Shown here piece by piece: positions 1 through 9,600 of a stretch of 64,000 nt of DNA; within the stretch, counting starts at the first letter, position 1, and each line of letters begins with the position of its first letter. Position numbers and translations under genes: made by a program. Below the pieces are notes generated by a model that was not told the origin of the DNA, searched no databases, and worked only from the letters and a program-made list of their open reading frames with translations. The stretch covers positions 310,001 through 374,000 of the forward strand of contig NZ_JFHE01000002.1 of NCBI RefSeq assembly GCF_000698555.1. Direction: 5' to 3'. The DNA comes from Caballeronia grimmiae. GTDB lineage: Bacteria > Pseudomonadota > Gammaproteobacteria > Burkholderiales > Burkholderiaceae.

Positions 1-339
1 CGGCAGAGTGAGGGATGGATTGATGGCTTTCAACTGCTGCTCGATGCAATACATATAGCCGCGATGCCACGCCAGAAAATACGGCTCGCTATGCGGACAA
101 TAGTTGCGATGGACATTCACCCAGTATTGCCATGATGCCGGCTTGCTTGCATCGGTGTTGCTTTTCATCTGTCGAACGGCTATGTAGAACGCTTCGAGAT
201 ACTGCGATTTGAATGCTTGCCATTCGAGCCTGACAACCGGGGGCGTCACCGCCACGCTCAGTTTGGGCAGGGATAAGAGCGCGAGCGCCGACGCCGTTCC
301 CTTGACGAACGTGCGCCGCTTGATCGAATTGGAGTCCAT
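1..339 (-). CDS. Tyrosinase family protein, N-terminal part (cut by window edge)
   Basis: The 113 visible residues begin with a twin-arginine signal (KRRTFVK, residues 7-13, then a hydrophobic stretch), so export of a folded copper protein by the Tat route is likely. Residues 77-100 carry the CuA half-site of type-3 copper enzymes: His77, then CPH with His83, then FLAWHRGY with His92 and Glu100. The CuB half lies beyond the window. Family members oxidise phenols to quinones. The ATG at 339 is the only start that places the RR motif near the N terminus. The gene faces away from the window start and is separated from pelG by 244 bases that carry a palindromic site. Substrate cannot be deduced. 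Confidence 0.85.
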   Translation of the reverse strand, partial: MDSNSIKRRTFVKGTASALALLSLPKLSVAVTPPVVRLEWQAFKSQYLEAFYIAVRQMKSNTDASKPASWQYWVNVHRNYCPHSEPYFLAWHRGYMYCIEQQLKAINPSLTLP

Positions 340-463
340 ACGGAACCTCGTGAACGTGGAAAGCCCAGATAAAGCGAGCGACTGGCTTCCGCCGCACTGC
401 CGCAAAGACCCTGCAACGGATTCGCCCTCCATAGTGGGCAAAAGAAGTATGGATCACGTGCGG

Positions 464-520
464 GAACATTCAATCCGGTAATTAGAATCGCGAACGAATG
501 GAATGTTCGGTAACGAACAT
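464..520. promoter_or_regulatory. Cluster of GAACAT half-sites upstream of the tyrosinase gene
   Basis: Positions 503-520 hold the perfect inverted repeat ATGTTCG-GTAA-CGAACAT (7-base arms). A further GAACATTC at 464-471 is the reverse complement of GAATGTTC at 501-508. Three half-sites within 57 bases upstream of the tyrosinase start suggest a dimeric repressor or activator site. No regulator gene is adjacent. It could instead be a hairpin after pelG, but there is no T-run. Confidence 0.45.
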
Positions 521-583
521 ACAAGCTTGCATGACGCATCGAGTCCGTCACTAAGGCATGTGTGCGCCGGTGTGAGGCTTCGT

Positions 584-1954
584 CTACTGAATCATGAACG
601 TCTCGTACTCGAGCATCTCCAGCTTGCGATCGAGCCATACAAGACTGACGAGCAGCACCAGCAGCAGCGACGCCGCGAAGCCATAGCCATACCAGCCGGG
701 ATTGGCCAAGAGCGTCACCCCCGTCAGAGCGACATTCGATATGACGAACAGGCCGACGAGCGTGAGCACCACACGCCGTTTGTCGAGATAGAAAAACACG
801 TTGATCACGCCCATGAACAGTACCTGCAAACTCGCGGCGATCACGTCGATATACAGCAGCGGCGAGTAAAGCGCCGATATGCGCAGCCATCCGAGCAGCG
901 CCGCGCTGATCGCGAAGAGCAACAACGCAGCGGTCGCCTGCACTTTCACGATTTCATAGAGTCCGTTGCGCAGCGCCTCGACCATCGCGTTGCGCATGCG
1001 TTCGATATGCTGCAGAGAAGCGCCTTCCCGCACCGCGCCATAGAAGGCGTCGTAGTACTCGACGAAGTCGGTCTCGATACGCATCAGGAAGACCGCCATG
1101 CCCGGAATGATCGCAAGATACGCCAGAAAGACGGGAATGTCGTAGATGATCGACGCGCGCAACGGTCCGATCACATCCTGCCCGGTCCCCGGCGCATACC
1201 AGAACATGAACTTGTCGACCCAGATCGCGAGGTTGTAGAGAAAGCCCGTCGCCATCAGAGTCGGGTAACGGTAGCGCTTCGAGAAGAATTCGAAAGAGAT
1301 GAAGCGATCGCTTGTGTAGTCGCGATAGATCAGCGTCAGCAGGCCCGCAAGAAGCACGGTCTGACCGAACACGAACCCGCCGAGCAGTCCCGTCAATCCG
1401 AAGATATTGAGCGTGATGGCCGCACCCGCCGTCAGCGTGTAGCCGATAAAAAACACCCACAGTATCGACGTGTATTGCTTCATGCCCGACAAGAAGATCG
1501 TCGCGAGCCAAATGTTGCTCATGACGACGAAGCCCGCGAGCATCAATAGCCGATACGCCGCCGTCTGCCCGGGAAAAAGAAACACCACCGCGAGTCCGCC
1601 GAGCAGGATTGCGGCGATGGTCGCGACGAGCGCCGCGCCGTGATAGTTCGGAAGCACCATGTCGCCGCGTTTCTCGAACAGGCGGTCGGACGTGAAGCGC
1701 GTGAAACCGAGTTGCAGCGGCCCGGTCAGCACGAGCGACAGCGAGATCAGATACGTCACCGATACCTGAAACTGCGTGATGAGCCCGGACGGCAGCACGA
1801 ACGGCAGGCTTAGAATGCCGATCAGCAGCATGCCGATGATCGACAGAATCCACGGTCCCGCGCTGATGAGTCCCGCATACGCATACGCCTGCATCAGTCC
1901 GACGAGCGTGTCGCGCCGGAGCATCTTGCGCAATTCGAAGCCGATTCCCGCCAT
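584..1954 (-). CDS. pelG: PelG, inner-membrane Pel polysaccharide transport protein
   Basis: The 456-residue polytopic membrane protein begins MAGIGFELRKML, typical of PelG, and equals the length I recall for the Pseudomonas protein. About twelve hydrophobic helices are visible. PelG belongs to the MOP flippase-like superfamily and is thought to move the growing Pel polymer across the inner membrane together with PelD, PelE and PelF. The reading frame is open a further 86 codons upstream, but that extension is arginine-rich and overlaps pelF, so the ATG at 1954, 20 bases past the pelF stop, is chosen. Last gene of the pel operon. Confidence 0.95.
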   Translation of the reverse strand: MAGIGFELRKMLRRDTLVGLMQAYAYAGLISAGPWILSIIGMLLIGILSLPFVLPSGLITQFQVSVTYLISLSLVLTGPLQLGFTRFTSDRLFEKRGDMVLPNYHGAALVATIAAILLGGLAVVFLFPGQTAAYRLLMLAGFVVMSNIWLATIFLSGMKQYTSILWVFFIGYTLTAGAAITLNIFGLTGLLGGFVFGQTVLLAGLLTLIYRDYTSDRFISFEFFSKRYRYPTLMATGFLYNLAIWVDKFMFWYAPGTGQDVIGPLRASIIYDIPVFLAYLAIIPGMAVFLMRIETDFVEYYDAFYGAVREGASLQHIERMRNAMVEALRNGLYEIVKVQATAALLLFAISAALLGWLRISALYSPLLYIDVIAASLQVLFMGVINVFFYLDKRRVVLTLVGLFVISNVALTGVTLLANPGWYGYGFAASLLLVLLVSLVWLDRKLEMLEYETFMIQ

Positions 1955-1974
1955 GACGATTCCCGTGTCAGTGG

Positions 1975-3546
1975 TTATGCGTGGCCGATAAGCTGCTCGT
2001 ATAGCTTGCGATATGCGCCGACCATGCGTTCCTGGGTGTAGAAGCGTTCGACGCGCGCAATGCCCGCCGCCTGCGCCGCGCGCCAGTTGTCTTCTTTCAG
2101 CAGCTCCAGCGCGGCATCGGCGAGTGCGCGCGGGTCGGCAATTTGCACGACGCGGCCTGCGGCACCTAGCGCTGCGTCGTCGCCGGGCAAGCCGTAGATC
2201 AACTGTCGGCACGAGCCGACATCGGTCGTCACGGAAGGAACGCCCGCTGCAAAACCCTCCAGTACCACCAGCGGCAATGCTTCGGATATCGAACTAAGTA
2301 CGAGAACGCCGCATTTCGGAAGCAACTCGTCGATCCTCTGAAAGCCGAGGAACTTGACCTTTCCTTCGAGTCCGAGACTTTCCACGAGACTGCGACATTC
2401 CCGTGCGTATTCGGGGTCCTCGTCCTCTGGTCCCGCGATCCATGCCTCCGCATCGGGTTCTTTGCGCACGACCGTCAGCATCGCGCGAATGAAGGTCTTG
2501 ATGTCCTTGATCGGGACGACGCGGCCAATCAGGCACAGCGTCTTCGGCACGCCGGGCGCCCGCTTGTCACGCAGCGCCGAAAGCCTCGGCAAGTCGACGC
2601 CATTCGGTATGCTCGCGGTCTTTTGCGGCGGCGCGCCATCGGCGACCTGTCGCTGACGGTTGCCTTCATAGAGCGCAATGATGTCGGCGGCCGCGTCGTA
2701 ACACACGCGCCCGAGCGTCTCGAAGAAGCGCACCCATAGATCGCGGAAATAACCCACCTGCGATACGTCGCGCTCGAAGATGCTGCGGTTGTCGCGTATC
2801 CACTGGCTCTGGAACAGGTCAATCTTGCGTTCCTTCGTATAGATGCCGTGTTCCGAAACGAGCAGAGGCCGGCCGGTCCGAAAGTGCGCGAGCGCGCCGA
2901 GAAACCCCGCATATCCCGTCGATACCGTGTGATAGACACCGGCATCAGGCAAGCCATTGGCAATGCGTGCGAGCAGCCACAAGGGCTTGTGCATCACGCG
3001 TACGGTCCAGAAGTAATCGACGAAGGAAGGATCCGTGCAGCGCTCCCGATACTGCTCCGTAATTGTCTTCCAGGCCTCGTGCGAATAGAGGAACTCGCTC
3101 TCCGACAGGCGGCCATCGGGAGCGAGGTCCTTTAGCAGGTCGCGCAGCATCGAACCAGCGGCGGCACGCATCGCCGGATTGCGCATGGCTTCGTGCATTT
3201 CCGCCGATTGCGCAAAGGCCGCGCGATCCCCGCGGCGTTTCTCGGCTTCCGGCGCGGCTTCGAAATCGTACAGAAAGTGATTTTCCTGATGCACGACGTT
3301 GGGCGGCAATGCATACGATGCCTTCGGATAATCCTGTGGACGGCTGCCGAGAAAGCAGAGCGCAAACGTGAGATCGGGAAACGCACGGATGATCTGATTC
3401 ACCCAGCTTGATACACCACCGCTTACATACGGGAACGTCCCTTCGAGGAGCAGCACGACATCCGCGCGCGTGGCTTTGGGTAACGCAGTGCTGAGCGCAG
3501 GCCAGGTCTGCACGGACGCTGCATCGGGAAGGGCAACGGTGTTCAT
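1975..3546 (-). CDS. pelF: PelF, cytosolic GT4 glycosyltransferase of Pel synthesis
   Basis: The 523-residue protein is a GT-B fold glycosyltransferase. The N-terminal part carries LLLEGTFPYVSGGVSSW, characteristic of PelF, and the C-terminal donor-binding domain carries the E-x7-E signature in EALPLVVLE. PelF polymerises the GalNAc-rich Pel chain from a UDP-sugar in the cytosol at the PelDEFG complex. The start at 3546 overlaps the pelE stop by four bases (ATGA), implying translational coupling. The frame runs 86 codons further upstream without protein-like composition, so that extension is rejected. Confidence 0.95.
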   Translation of the reverse strand: MNTVALPDAASVQTWPALSTALPKATRADVVLLLEGTFPYVSGGVSSWVNQIIRAFPDLTFALCFLGSRPQDYPKASYALPPNVVHQENHFLYDFEAAPEAEKRRGDRAAFAQSAEMHEAMRNPAMRAAAGSMLRDLLKDLAPDGRLSESEFLYSHEAWKTITEQYRERCTDPSFVDYFWTVRVMHKPLWLLARIANGLPDAGVYHTVSTGYAGFLGALAHFRTGRPLLVSEHGIYTKERKIDLFQSQWIRDNRSIFERDVSQVGYFRDLWVRFFETLGRVCYDAAADIIALYEGNRQRQVADGAPPQKTASIPNGVDLPRLSALRDKRAPGVPKTLCLIGRVVPIKDIKTFIRAMLTVVRKEPDAEAWIAGPEDEDPEYARECRSLVESLGLEGKVKFLGFQRIDELLPKCGVLVLSSISEALPLVVLEGFAAGVPSVTTDVGSCRQLIYGLPGDDAALGAAGRVVQIADPRALADAALELLKEDNWRAAQAAGIARVERFYTQERMVGAYRKLYEQLIGHA

Positions 3547-4598
3547 GTCGAGCCTTTGCGAAGAGTGGCGAGCGGGCCGCGCCAATAGTCGAGCACGGGT
3601 TTCATGACGGGCAGGATCGCGGACGGGCTCATTTGGCCGAGCAGTGTTTTCACCCGCGCGAAATCGCCGCGCAAATAAGCGGCTTCCGCGAGATAGGGCA
3701 GCATGCGATCGCGTGCGAAGCCCTGTTCGATCGCGCGTTCGAGCAAGCTGTCGGCGGCATCGAGATCGCCGCGGTCCAGCGCGAGCCGTCCGCGCATGCG
3801 CCACAACGCGGCGTCGGAGGGCTCGATAGCGAGTGCAGCGGCGGCGTAGGCATCGGCCTGATCGGCGGCGTTCCGATAGACGTCGCCCTGAACGAGATGC
3901 GCATAGATAAGCTCGCCATAGAGTTCGGCGAGCGTCTTGTTGACCTCGTAACGCTCGCGCGGCTCAAGCTGCATCGCGAGCTTCGGGCGTTGCGCGAGGA
4001 TCCGCTGCGTAAGCTGTTTCTCCTGACTGTCGAGCATGCCGTAAGCGAGCAGGCGGATATCATCGAGCGGATCGGCGAGCATGCCGCGCAATAGCGGACT
4101 GATGGTATGCGCGGGCATCGACTGCATCGCGAGCAAGGCGGTCATGCGCAGCGATGTCACCGCTTCGGCGTTCTGTAACTCGGCCTTCAGGCGCGCGCCG
4201 CGTCCGTATGAAACATGCGGAATCAAATGCGTCGCGAACTCCGGTTCTTCGACGTAAGCAATATGGCGAGCCTGCACGCGACGCGGCAACGCAAGCGCCA
4301 CGATCATTGCGCCCACGGAAACGAGCGCGCCGCCCGCCGGTACCGCGAAATTCAGCAGCCACAGATAGCACCATGCCCCTTTCGAGCGATATCGCAGCGG
4401 CAGGGTCCGCCAGCACGCAAACGCGATCAGCGCAGCAGCGACGCATTGCAGCGCGAGGCACATGAGCAGCACCCGCGTTGGCGGCCCGCCTTGCGCAGCG
4501 AGTACGAAAACGTAGGCCTGCACGACGCCGCCGCAGATCGCTGACAGCCACGCGAGCGCCAGAATCGTGCGATGGATCGCGCGCTCAGTCTTCGACAT
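3543..4598 (-). CDS. pelE: PelE, inner-membrane scaffold protein with helical repeats
   Basis: The 351-residue protein has two or three N-terminal membrane segments (about residues 10-33, 43-62 and 75-103) followed by a cytosolic region of alpha-helical repeats. The tail (about 235-330) reads like TPR units (ALWRMRGRLALDRGDLDAAD). PelE is a poorly conserved member of the PelDEFG membrane complex, so the call leans on position between pelD and pelF as well as architecture. It overlaps pelD by 14 bases and pelF by 4. Confidence 0.88.
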   Translation of the reverse strand: MSKTERAIHRTILALAWLSAICGGVVQAYVFVLAAQGGPPTRVLLMCLALQCVAAALIAFACWRTLPLRYRSKGAWCYLWLLNFAVPAGGALVSVGAMIVALALPRRVQARHIAYVEEPEFATHLIPHVSYGRGARLKAELQNAEAVTSLRMTALLAMQSMPAHTISPLLRGMLADPLDDIRLLAYGMLDSQEKQLTQRILAQRPKLAMQLEPRERYEVNKTLAELYGELIYAHLVQGDVYRNAADQADAYAAAALAIEPSDAALWRMRGRLALDRGDLDAADSLLERAIEQGFARDRMLPYLAEAAYLRGDFARVKTLLGQMSPSAILPVMKPVLDYWRGPLATLRKGST

Positions 4599-6012
4599 GA
4601 CACAGCCTCAGAAAGTGATGCAGGCCTTCCACGGGCGAATCGGCGGAAAGGCGCATTGCGTGGGTCGCGACGTGAGCCGACTCGAAGTCCGCGCCAAACT
4701 GCGCGCGCAGATTCTCTTCGATGCGCAGCAGATAGCCCGCCACCGCGCTTTCACCTGAAAGCGGCATCAGTGTGAGCACGACGCGACGCGCCGGCGTGAT
4801 GATCGGCCATTGCGCATCCAGCGAGCGTCGCAGACGCAGCACGTGTTCATGCAGCGATGCGCCGAACTCGCTCGTATCGAAGACGAGCGCGACGAGCGAC
4901 GACTCCACACCCGTATCGCGCAGCAGATGCACGAGGCGGGCATAGTCGAGTGCAAAATCATAAGGACACCGTGGGAATGCTTGCAGGATCGAGCGGCTCA
5001 CATCTGCATGGCGCACGCTGTCGGCGTAATAGCCGCATAGCACGAGCAGGAACTGGAGGTTGTCGCGGGTCATCGCGAGAAAGGGCATGCGTTCCACGAC
5101 GAGCAGCGCCACGTGCCGCCCGGCGGCGTCGAGCAAGGGCGCGACCGCGCGATAGCGCGTGCTTGCATCGGTCGCCTTCGATTCGGGATGCGTCAGCACG
5201 AGCTTGTCCAGCGCCTCGCTGACGAGCGGATCGCTGATGTCGAGTTCGAAGGGATCGCCGACGCTGGCAACCGGCGTCGTCGCAACCGTGCTTCCGGTCC
5301 ATGCAAAGAGGCTCGCCGTTTCGAGCTGACACGCCTGCGCAGCCGTCTTCAGAAAGCGCGCGGCGCCTTGCAGCGGGCCATCGTCCTCGTCGTTAAGCGC
5401 GAGCGAACGCAGGCGCGCTAGAGAATCGCGCAAGGTCGCGGGGCGCGCAAGCACGTCCTGTTCGAGCCGCTCATGCGACAGGCGTAACAGAAACTGATTC
5501 TTCGTGAGTATCGACAGCCGTTCGGCGAGATAGTCGTTGGCAATGCGCGCCTGCCGCTGACGTCCGATCCAGATATCGCCGAATTGCCCACATAACAGCG
5601 TGAGCACGAATCCGCCGAAGAAGAAGCCGCCGGGAAATGCGGCGTGCGCGTGCGTGCCGTTGGCCCACTGCGGTGCATGCCATGCGAGCAACAGCAACAG
5701 TGCGCTGCCCGTGCCCGCGAGCGTCCCGTAGCGGAGCGCGAAGACCACAGGCACGAGCCAGACCCAGCCGAAGCCGGTGCGCGAGAGCAGCGGGTCGGCG
5801 GGGTCGACGAACCAGCACACCACGAGCAGCGCGATGGTCGCGACGACGACTTCCATCGCGATGAACGCGGCCCGCCTGCGCGAGATGCCCGATGGCGCGA
5901 ACACGCGCGCCCACGGCATGTCGCGGGCGACGGACTGTCCGCTTTGCGCGGCGCGCTGGCGTCGCGGATTGGCGTCGTCCTGGCTCTTGCCGCTACCTTC
6001 GATTGCGGGCAT
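4585..6012 (-). CDS. pelD: PelD, c-di-GMP receptor controlling Pel production
   Basis: The 475-residue protein has four membrane helices near residues 48-145, a coiled region, a GAF domain (about 190-335) and a degenerate GGDEF domain (about 345-470) without a GGDEF active-site signature. The inhibitory-site-type c-di-GMP motif RxxD is present as R396-S-L-D399, and Arg430 lies where a second contact arginine is expected. PelD is known to switch Pel export on when c-di-GMP binds. The retained RxxD motif argues that post-translational control works here. The gene overlaps pelE and follows pelC by six bases. Confidence 0.94.
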   Translation of the reverse strand: MPAIEGSGKSQDDANPRRQRAAQSGQSVARDMPWARVFAPSGISRRRAAFIAMEVVVATIALLVVCWFVDPADPLLSRTGFGWVWLVPVVFALRYGTLAGTGSALLLLLAWHAPQWANGTHAHAAFPGGFFFGGFVLTLLCGQFGDIWIGRQRQARIANDYLAERLSILTKNQFLLRLSHERLEQDVLARPATLRDSLARLRSLALNDEDDGPLQGAARFLKTAAQACQLETASLFAWTGSTVATTPVASVGDPFELDISDPLVSEALDKLVLTHPESKATDASTRYRAVAPLLDAAGRHVALLVVERMPFLAMTRDNLQFLLVLCGYYADSVRHADVSRSILQAFPRCPYDFALDYARLVHLLRDTGVESSLVALVFDTSEFGASLHEHVLRLRRSLDAQWPIITPARRVVLTLMPLSGESAVAGYLLRIEENLRAQFGADFESAHVATHAMRLSADSPVEGLHHFLRLCHVED

Positions 6013-6018
6013 GGCGGC

Positions 6019-6555
6019 TTACTTCGTCAACGCGCCGAGAAGCGACTTCTCGAGCTTCTGTGCGACGCCCGAAAGAGCATCGCGGCTCCATCCGGTGCGG
6101 CTGCCCGCCGCGCTCCAGACGACCTTGCCGCTCGCGACATCGACGACATCGAAGGTGAGGCCCACGGCCGGCTCGCCATCGACGCCGACTTTGTAGCGCC
6201 ACTCCGTGACCGTGCCGGTCAGCGCGTAACGCACGTTCTGCGATCGCGCCCAGGCGAGCGCCTTCGCATTCGCGTCGGGCTTGGCGGTATCGAAGAGCGT
6301 TTCTTCGTCGCCGGTGTCGGGGTATCGCGTGAGCTGTATTCCATTCGATGTCAGCAGGCTTTGCGCAATCGCCGACGCGCGCAAGCCCGCTTGCGGCGTT
6401 TCCGTGCGATTGGCGATCGGCAGCACGGTCCAGCTTGCGTTCTTGTCGAGCGCGGCGGCGGCGGTGTCGCTGTGATCCATCACTGCGCATGCGTTGAGGG
6501 CAAGCACCGCGTATGTGGTCAATAACGCGGCTTCCAGTCGTCGTGGCAGTCTCAT
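6019..6555 (-). CDS. pelC: PelC, outer-membrane lipoprotein of Pel export
   Basis: The 178-residue protein has a lipoprotein signal ending in LNAC with the lipidated Cys23. The mature domain (VLPIANRTETPQAG, then ALTGTVTEWRYKVG) matches the PelC fold that forms a dodecameric funnel on the periplasmic face of the outer membrane and guides the polymer towards PelB. Length agrees with the family, which I recall at about 172 residues. It sits 51 bases after pelB and six before pelD. The +2 residue after Cys is Ala, consistent with outer-membrane sorting. Confidence 0.92.
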   Translation of the reverse strand: MRLPRRLEAALLTTYAVLALNACAVMDHSDTAAAALDKNASWTVLPIANRTETPQAGLRASAIAQSLLTSNGIQLTRYPDTGDEETLFDTAKPDANAKALAWARSQNVRYALTGTVTEWRYKVGVDGEPAVGLTFDVVDVASGKVVWSAAGSRTGWSRDALSGVAQKLEKSLLGALTK

Positions 6556-6606
6556 ATGTCCTCTCCTATTGCTTCGTTATCCGATGTATATGTCGAGCGG
6601 ACGTCG

Positions 6607-9600
6607 CTAGTACAGCCAGCGATAACGCACGCCGTATTCCGTGAACGCCTGCGTGCGTCCGGCCGTTGCGCCGGCATGCTCGTAGTAGACGAGCGCCTGG
6701 TCGTTGCCGAGCACGCTGCCCGCGAGTCCCACGCGCACTTGCGCGGTCCAGCCCTGGTTGGAATCGTGGATCTGCCCGGCAGCAAAGAATGGCCGCCAGC
6801 CGCGCGTATAGCCTTCGGGCAGGTCGTCGCCGAAAGAAAACAGCACGCCTTCCTGCGTGAACGACTGCGGCATGAACTGGCTCGCGGTCAGCGGCGTGCC
6901 GGCGGGCAACAGGCGCGCGAGCTGGCTGCCGGGAGTGCCCGACGCGCTGTACTGTCCATGCGTGAAGACCGCGCGGATCGTGTAGTCGGGATAATCCGCT
7001 CGCAGCTTGTAGCCGGCGTTGAAATCCACCACCGTCCCCGTGCCGAGAAACGACCGGTCTTGTCCATGAAAGCGGTCGTATTCCACCCGCCCGCCGACGA
7101 ACACATGCGGGTCCGGCCGATAATTGAAGCCCACGCTCGCGAGATCCTTCATTCCGCCGACGATCAACTGGCTCGTCTCCGTCGCCGCCTGATTGAAGCC
7201 GAGCGCGTAGTTGAAGCTGAGCGTTTGTTGTTCGAAAAGCGTTCCGTCGATACGAGCCGTCGTGAAGTCATCGAGTGCATTGCGACGGCCGATGCTCACG
7301 CGCTCGCTGTCGTCAAGGCCAAGATGGCGCCACGCGAGCAACAACTGGCGGTCGTGACGCGGCACGTTGACGAGTGTGCTATCGCCGTGCTGGTTGCGTT
7401 CGACGTAATTAAGCGCGAGCGATTGCGTCGGCGACAGCCGCAGGCCTGCGCCGATGCCGGTTTCCGTGTACGACAGTCCGCCCTGATCGACGACCCTGAA
7501 ATGCGGCGCAATGGCTTGCGCGTTGCGCAGCAATTGCTCGCGCAATATCTGATTGACGATTTCATCGTCGGGCAACGTGAACTGCTGTTCGAACGCGTGG
7601 GTTTGCACGTCGCCGAAGCGGCCGGTCGTGGCTTCGGCGTCGAGCCGGTTTTGACGCGGTATCCATTCAGCTTCGGTATCGAGCAGGCGATTCAGCGTCG
7701 CGCGATCGTGTTCGGCGAGCGCGATCGTCACTTCGGCGTAGACCGGGCGCGTCGCGCTGTCGATGTACTGGCGCAAGAGCCACAGGCTTTCGGCGTCGTA
7801 GGCCTCGTGTGATTGCAGCCAGCCGAGCGCGGCTTCGCGGGCGACGGCGGAATAGAGGCGCTGCTTGTTCTCTTCGCGATGCGCGGCGCTTTGCATCGCG
7901 TCGTCGCCCGCGATGATTTGATTCGGTGTACCGATGGAGTTGCCGTCTTCCCGCAGCAGCTCGATCAAGACTTGTCGCGATGCATCGCCGCCCGCGAACT
8001 GGTCTGTGAGGCCCACCATGCGGCCGCGCAGGTCGTCGCGCTGCTCATCGTCGAGGGCGAGCGGTTGCTTGCCCGATGCACGCAGCGCCATCTGCTTGCG
8101 CCACACTGCGTTGCGTACGCGCCATGCATCGTCGATGCGCCCGTTGAGTTCCAGCGCATCCGCATAGCCCAGCGCCCATAACGGATCGTCGCGGCGCGAC
8201 GCGGCCTGTTTGTGCATCATGTGCAGCGCGCCACGCGCATTGCCGAGCCGCAAGTACGCGGCTGCATACGGCGCCCAAAGCGCGCTGTCGCGTTCGCTGG
8301 AGCGTGCATAGCGGGCGAGGGCGGCGCGCAGTTCGGCATCGCTGCCGCGCTCGTTCAGCGCCCAGATCAGCGCGGCGCGGGCTTCCTGATCGCCGGGTGC
8401 AATGACGAGCGCCGCGCGAGTGTCGGCGAGTGCGCCGTCGGGGTCGCCCGCGCGCCGGAGATACTGCGCACGCGCCAGCAAGAAGCGCGGTGAGCGCTCG
8501 GCTTGCTCACGAGCGGCTGGATCGAGCGAGGCCAGCAATGCGCCGATGCGCGCAGTCGCACGGGCGCGCAGGTAGTCGTAGATCGCGAGTTCGAGCAGCG
8601 GCTCGCGCCCCGTGCGGCGATACGCGAACTCGGCAATGCGTCCCGCTTCGAGCGGCTCGTCATCGTAGAGCGAGACCATCGCGGTGAGATCGTCGGGGGA
8701 TGCCTGGCCGCCTTCGACGAGTCTGTCGTAGCCTTCGCGCGCCTTCTGGTCTTGCTGGCGCAGCGTCGCCATCATCGCGTAGAAGCGCCAGAAGTCGCCG
8801 TTCTCCGCGCTGGCGTGGCTTTTGGCTGCATCCAGCACGGCGAGCGAACGATCGAAACGAGCGCGCGTATAGTACATGAGACTGAGCTTGAGCGCGTAGG
8901 CCGGATTGGGGCCGAACTCGGTCATCAGGTGTCCGTATGTTTCGATGGCGAGATCGTCGTCGCCCTTGCGTTCGGCGAGGCTGGCGTAACGCTCCAGCAC
9001 TTGCCGGCGATAAGCACCCTTCGCACGCGCTTGCAGAAAGCGAAGCGCGGCATCGGGATCGGCCTGTGCTTCATAGGCGCTCACGACGCGATCGAGCTGC
9101 TTCATGTCGCCGGGTGCGCGGTCCGATTCGTGGATGGCCGCGGCGAGCATTGCGTCGATATCGCCGAGGGCAGGGGCGAAGCGCTCCACTTGCTTCCAGT
9201 ATTTGTCGTCGCCATGCGTGCGGGCGAGCACGAGATAGTTGGCAAGCGCGACGTCCGGCGCATGGTTCCATTCGGCGACCTGCGCCAGACGTTCGCGCCA
9301 TTCGACGGATGCGGGATCGCGATCGACCGCCGTTTGTGCTACGCGTTGCGCGGCCGCGAGATCGCCATTCGCCAGAAAGACTTTGAAGCCGAGTTCGTAG
9401 TCGGCAGTATCGGGAGGGTTGCGCGGCACTTGTACATCCGCTATGCGCCTGATGAAATGCCCCGGCGAGCCGCGCATGCACGCGCCGGCGCAGATCGCGG
9501 CGCGTGGCGTTCGTGCGCCATCGAACGCCGCCAGTCGCGTCGCGTTCTTGCGCGCCGACATATCGAGCAGGCGCTTGGCATAGCGGCCCGCGATGTCCGG

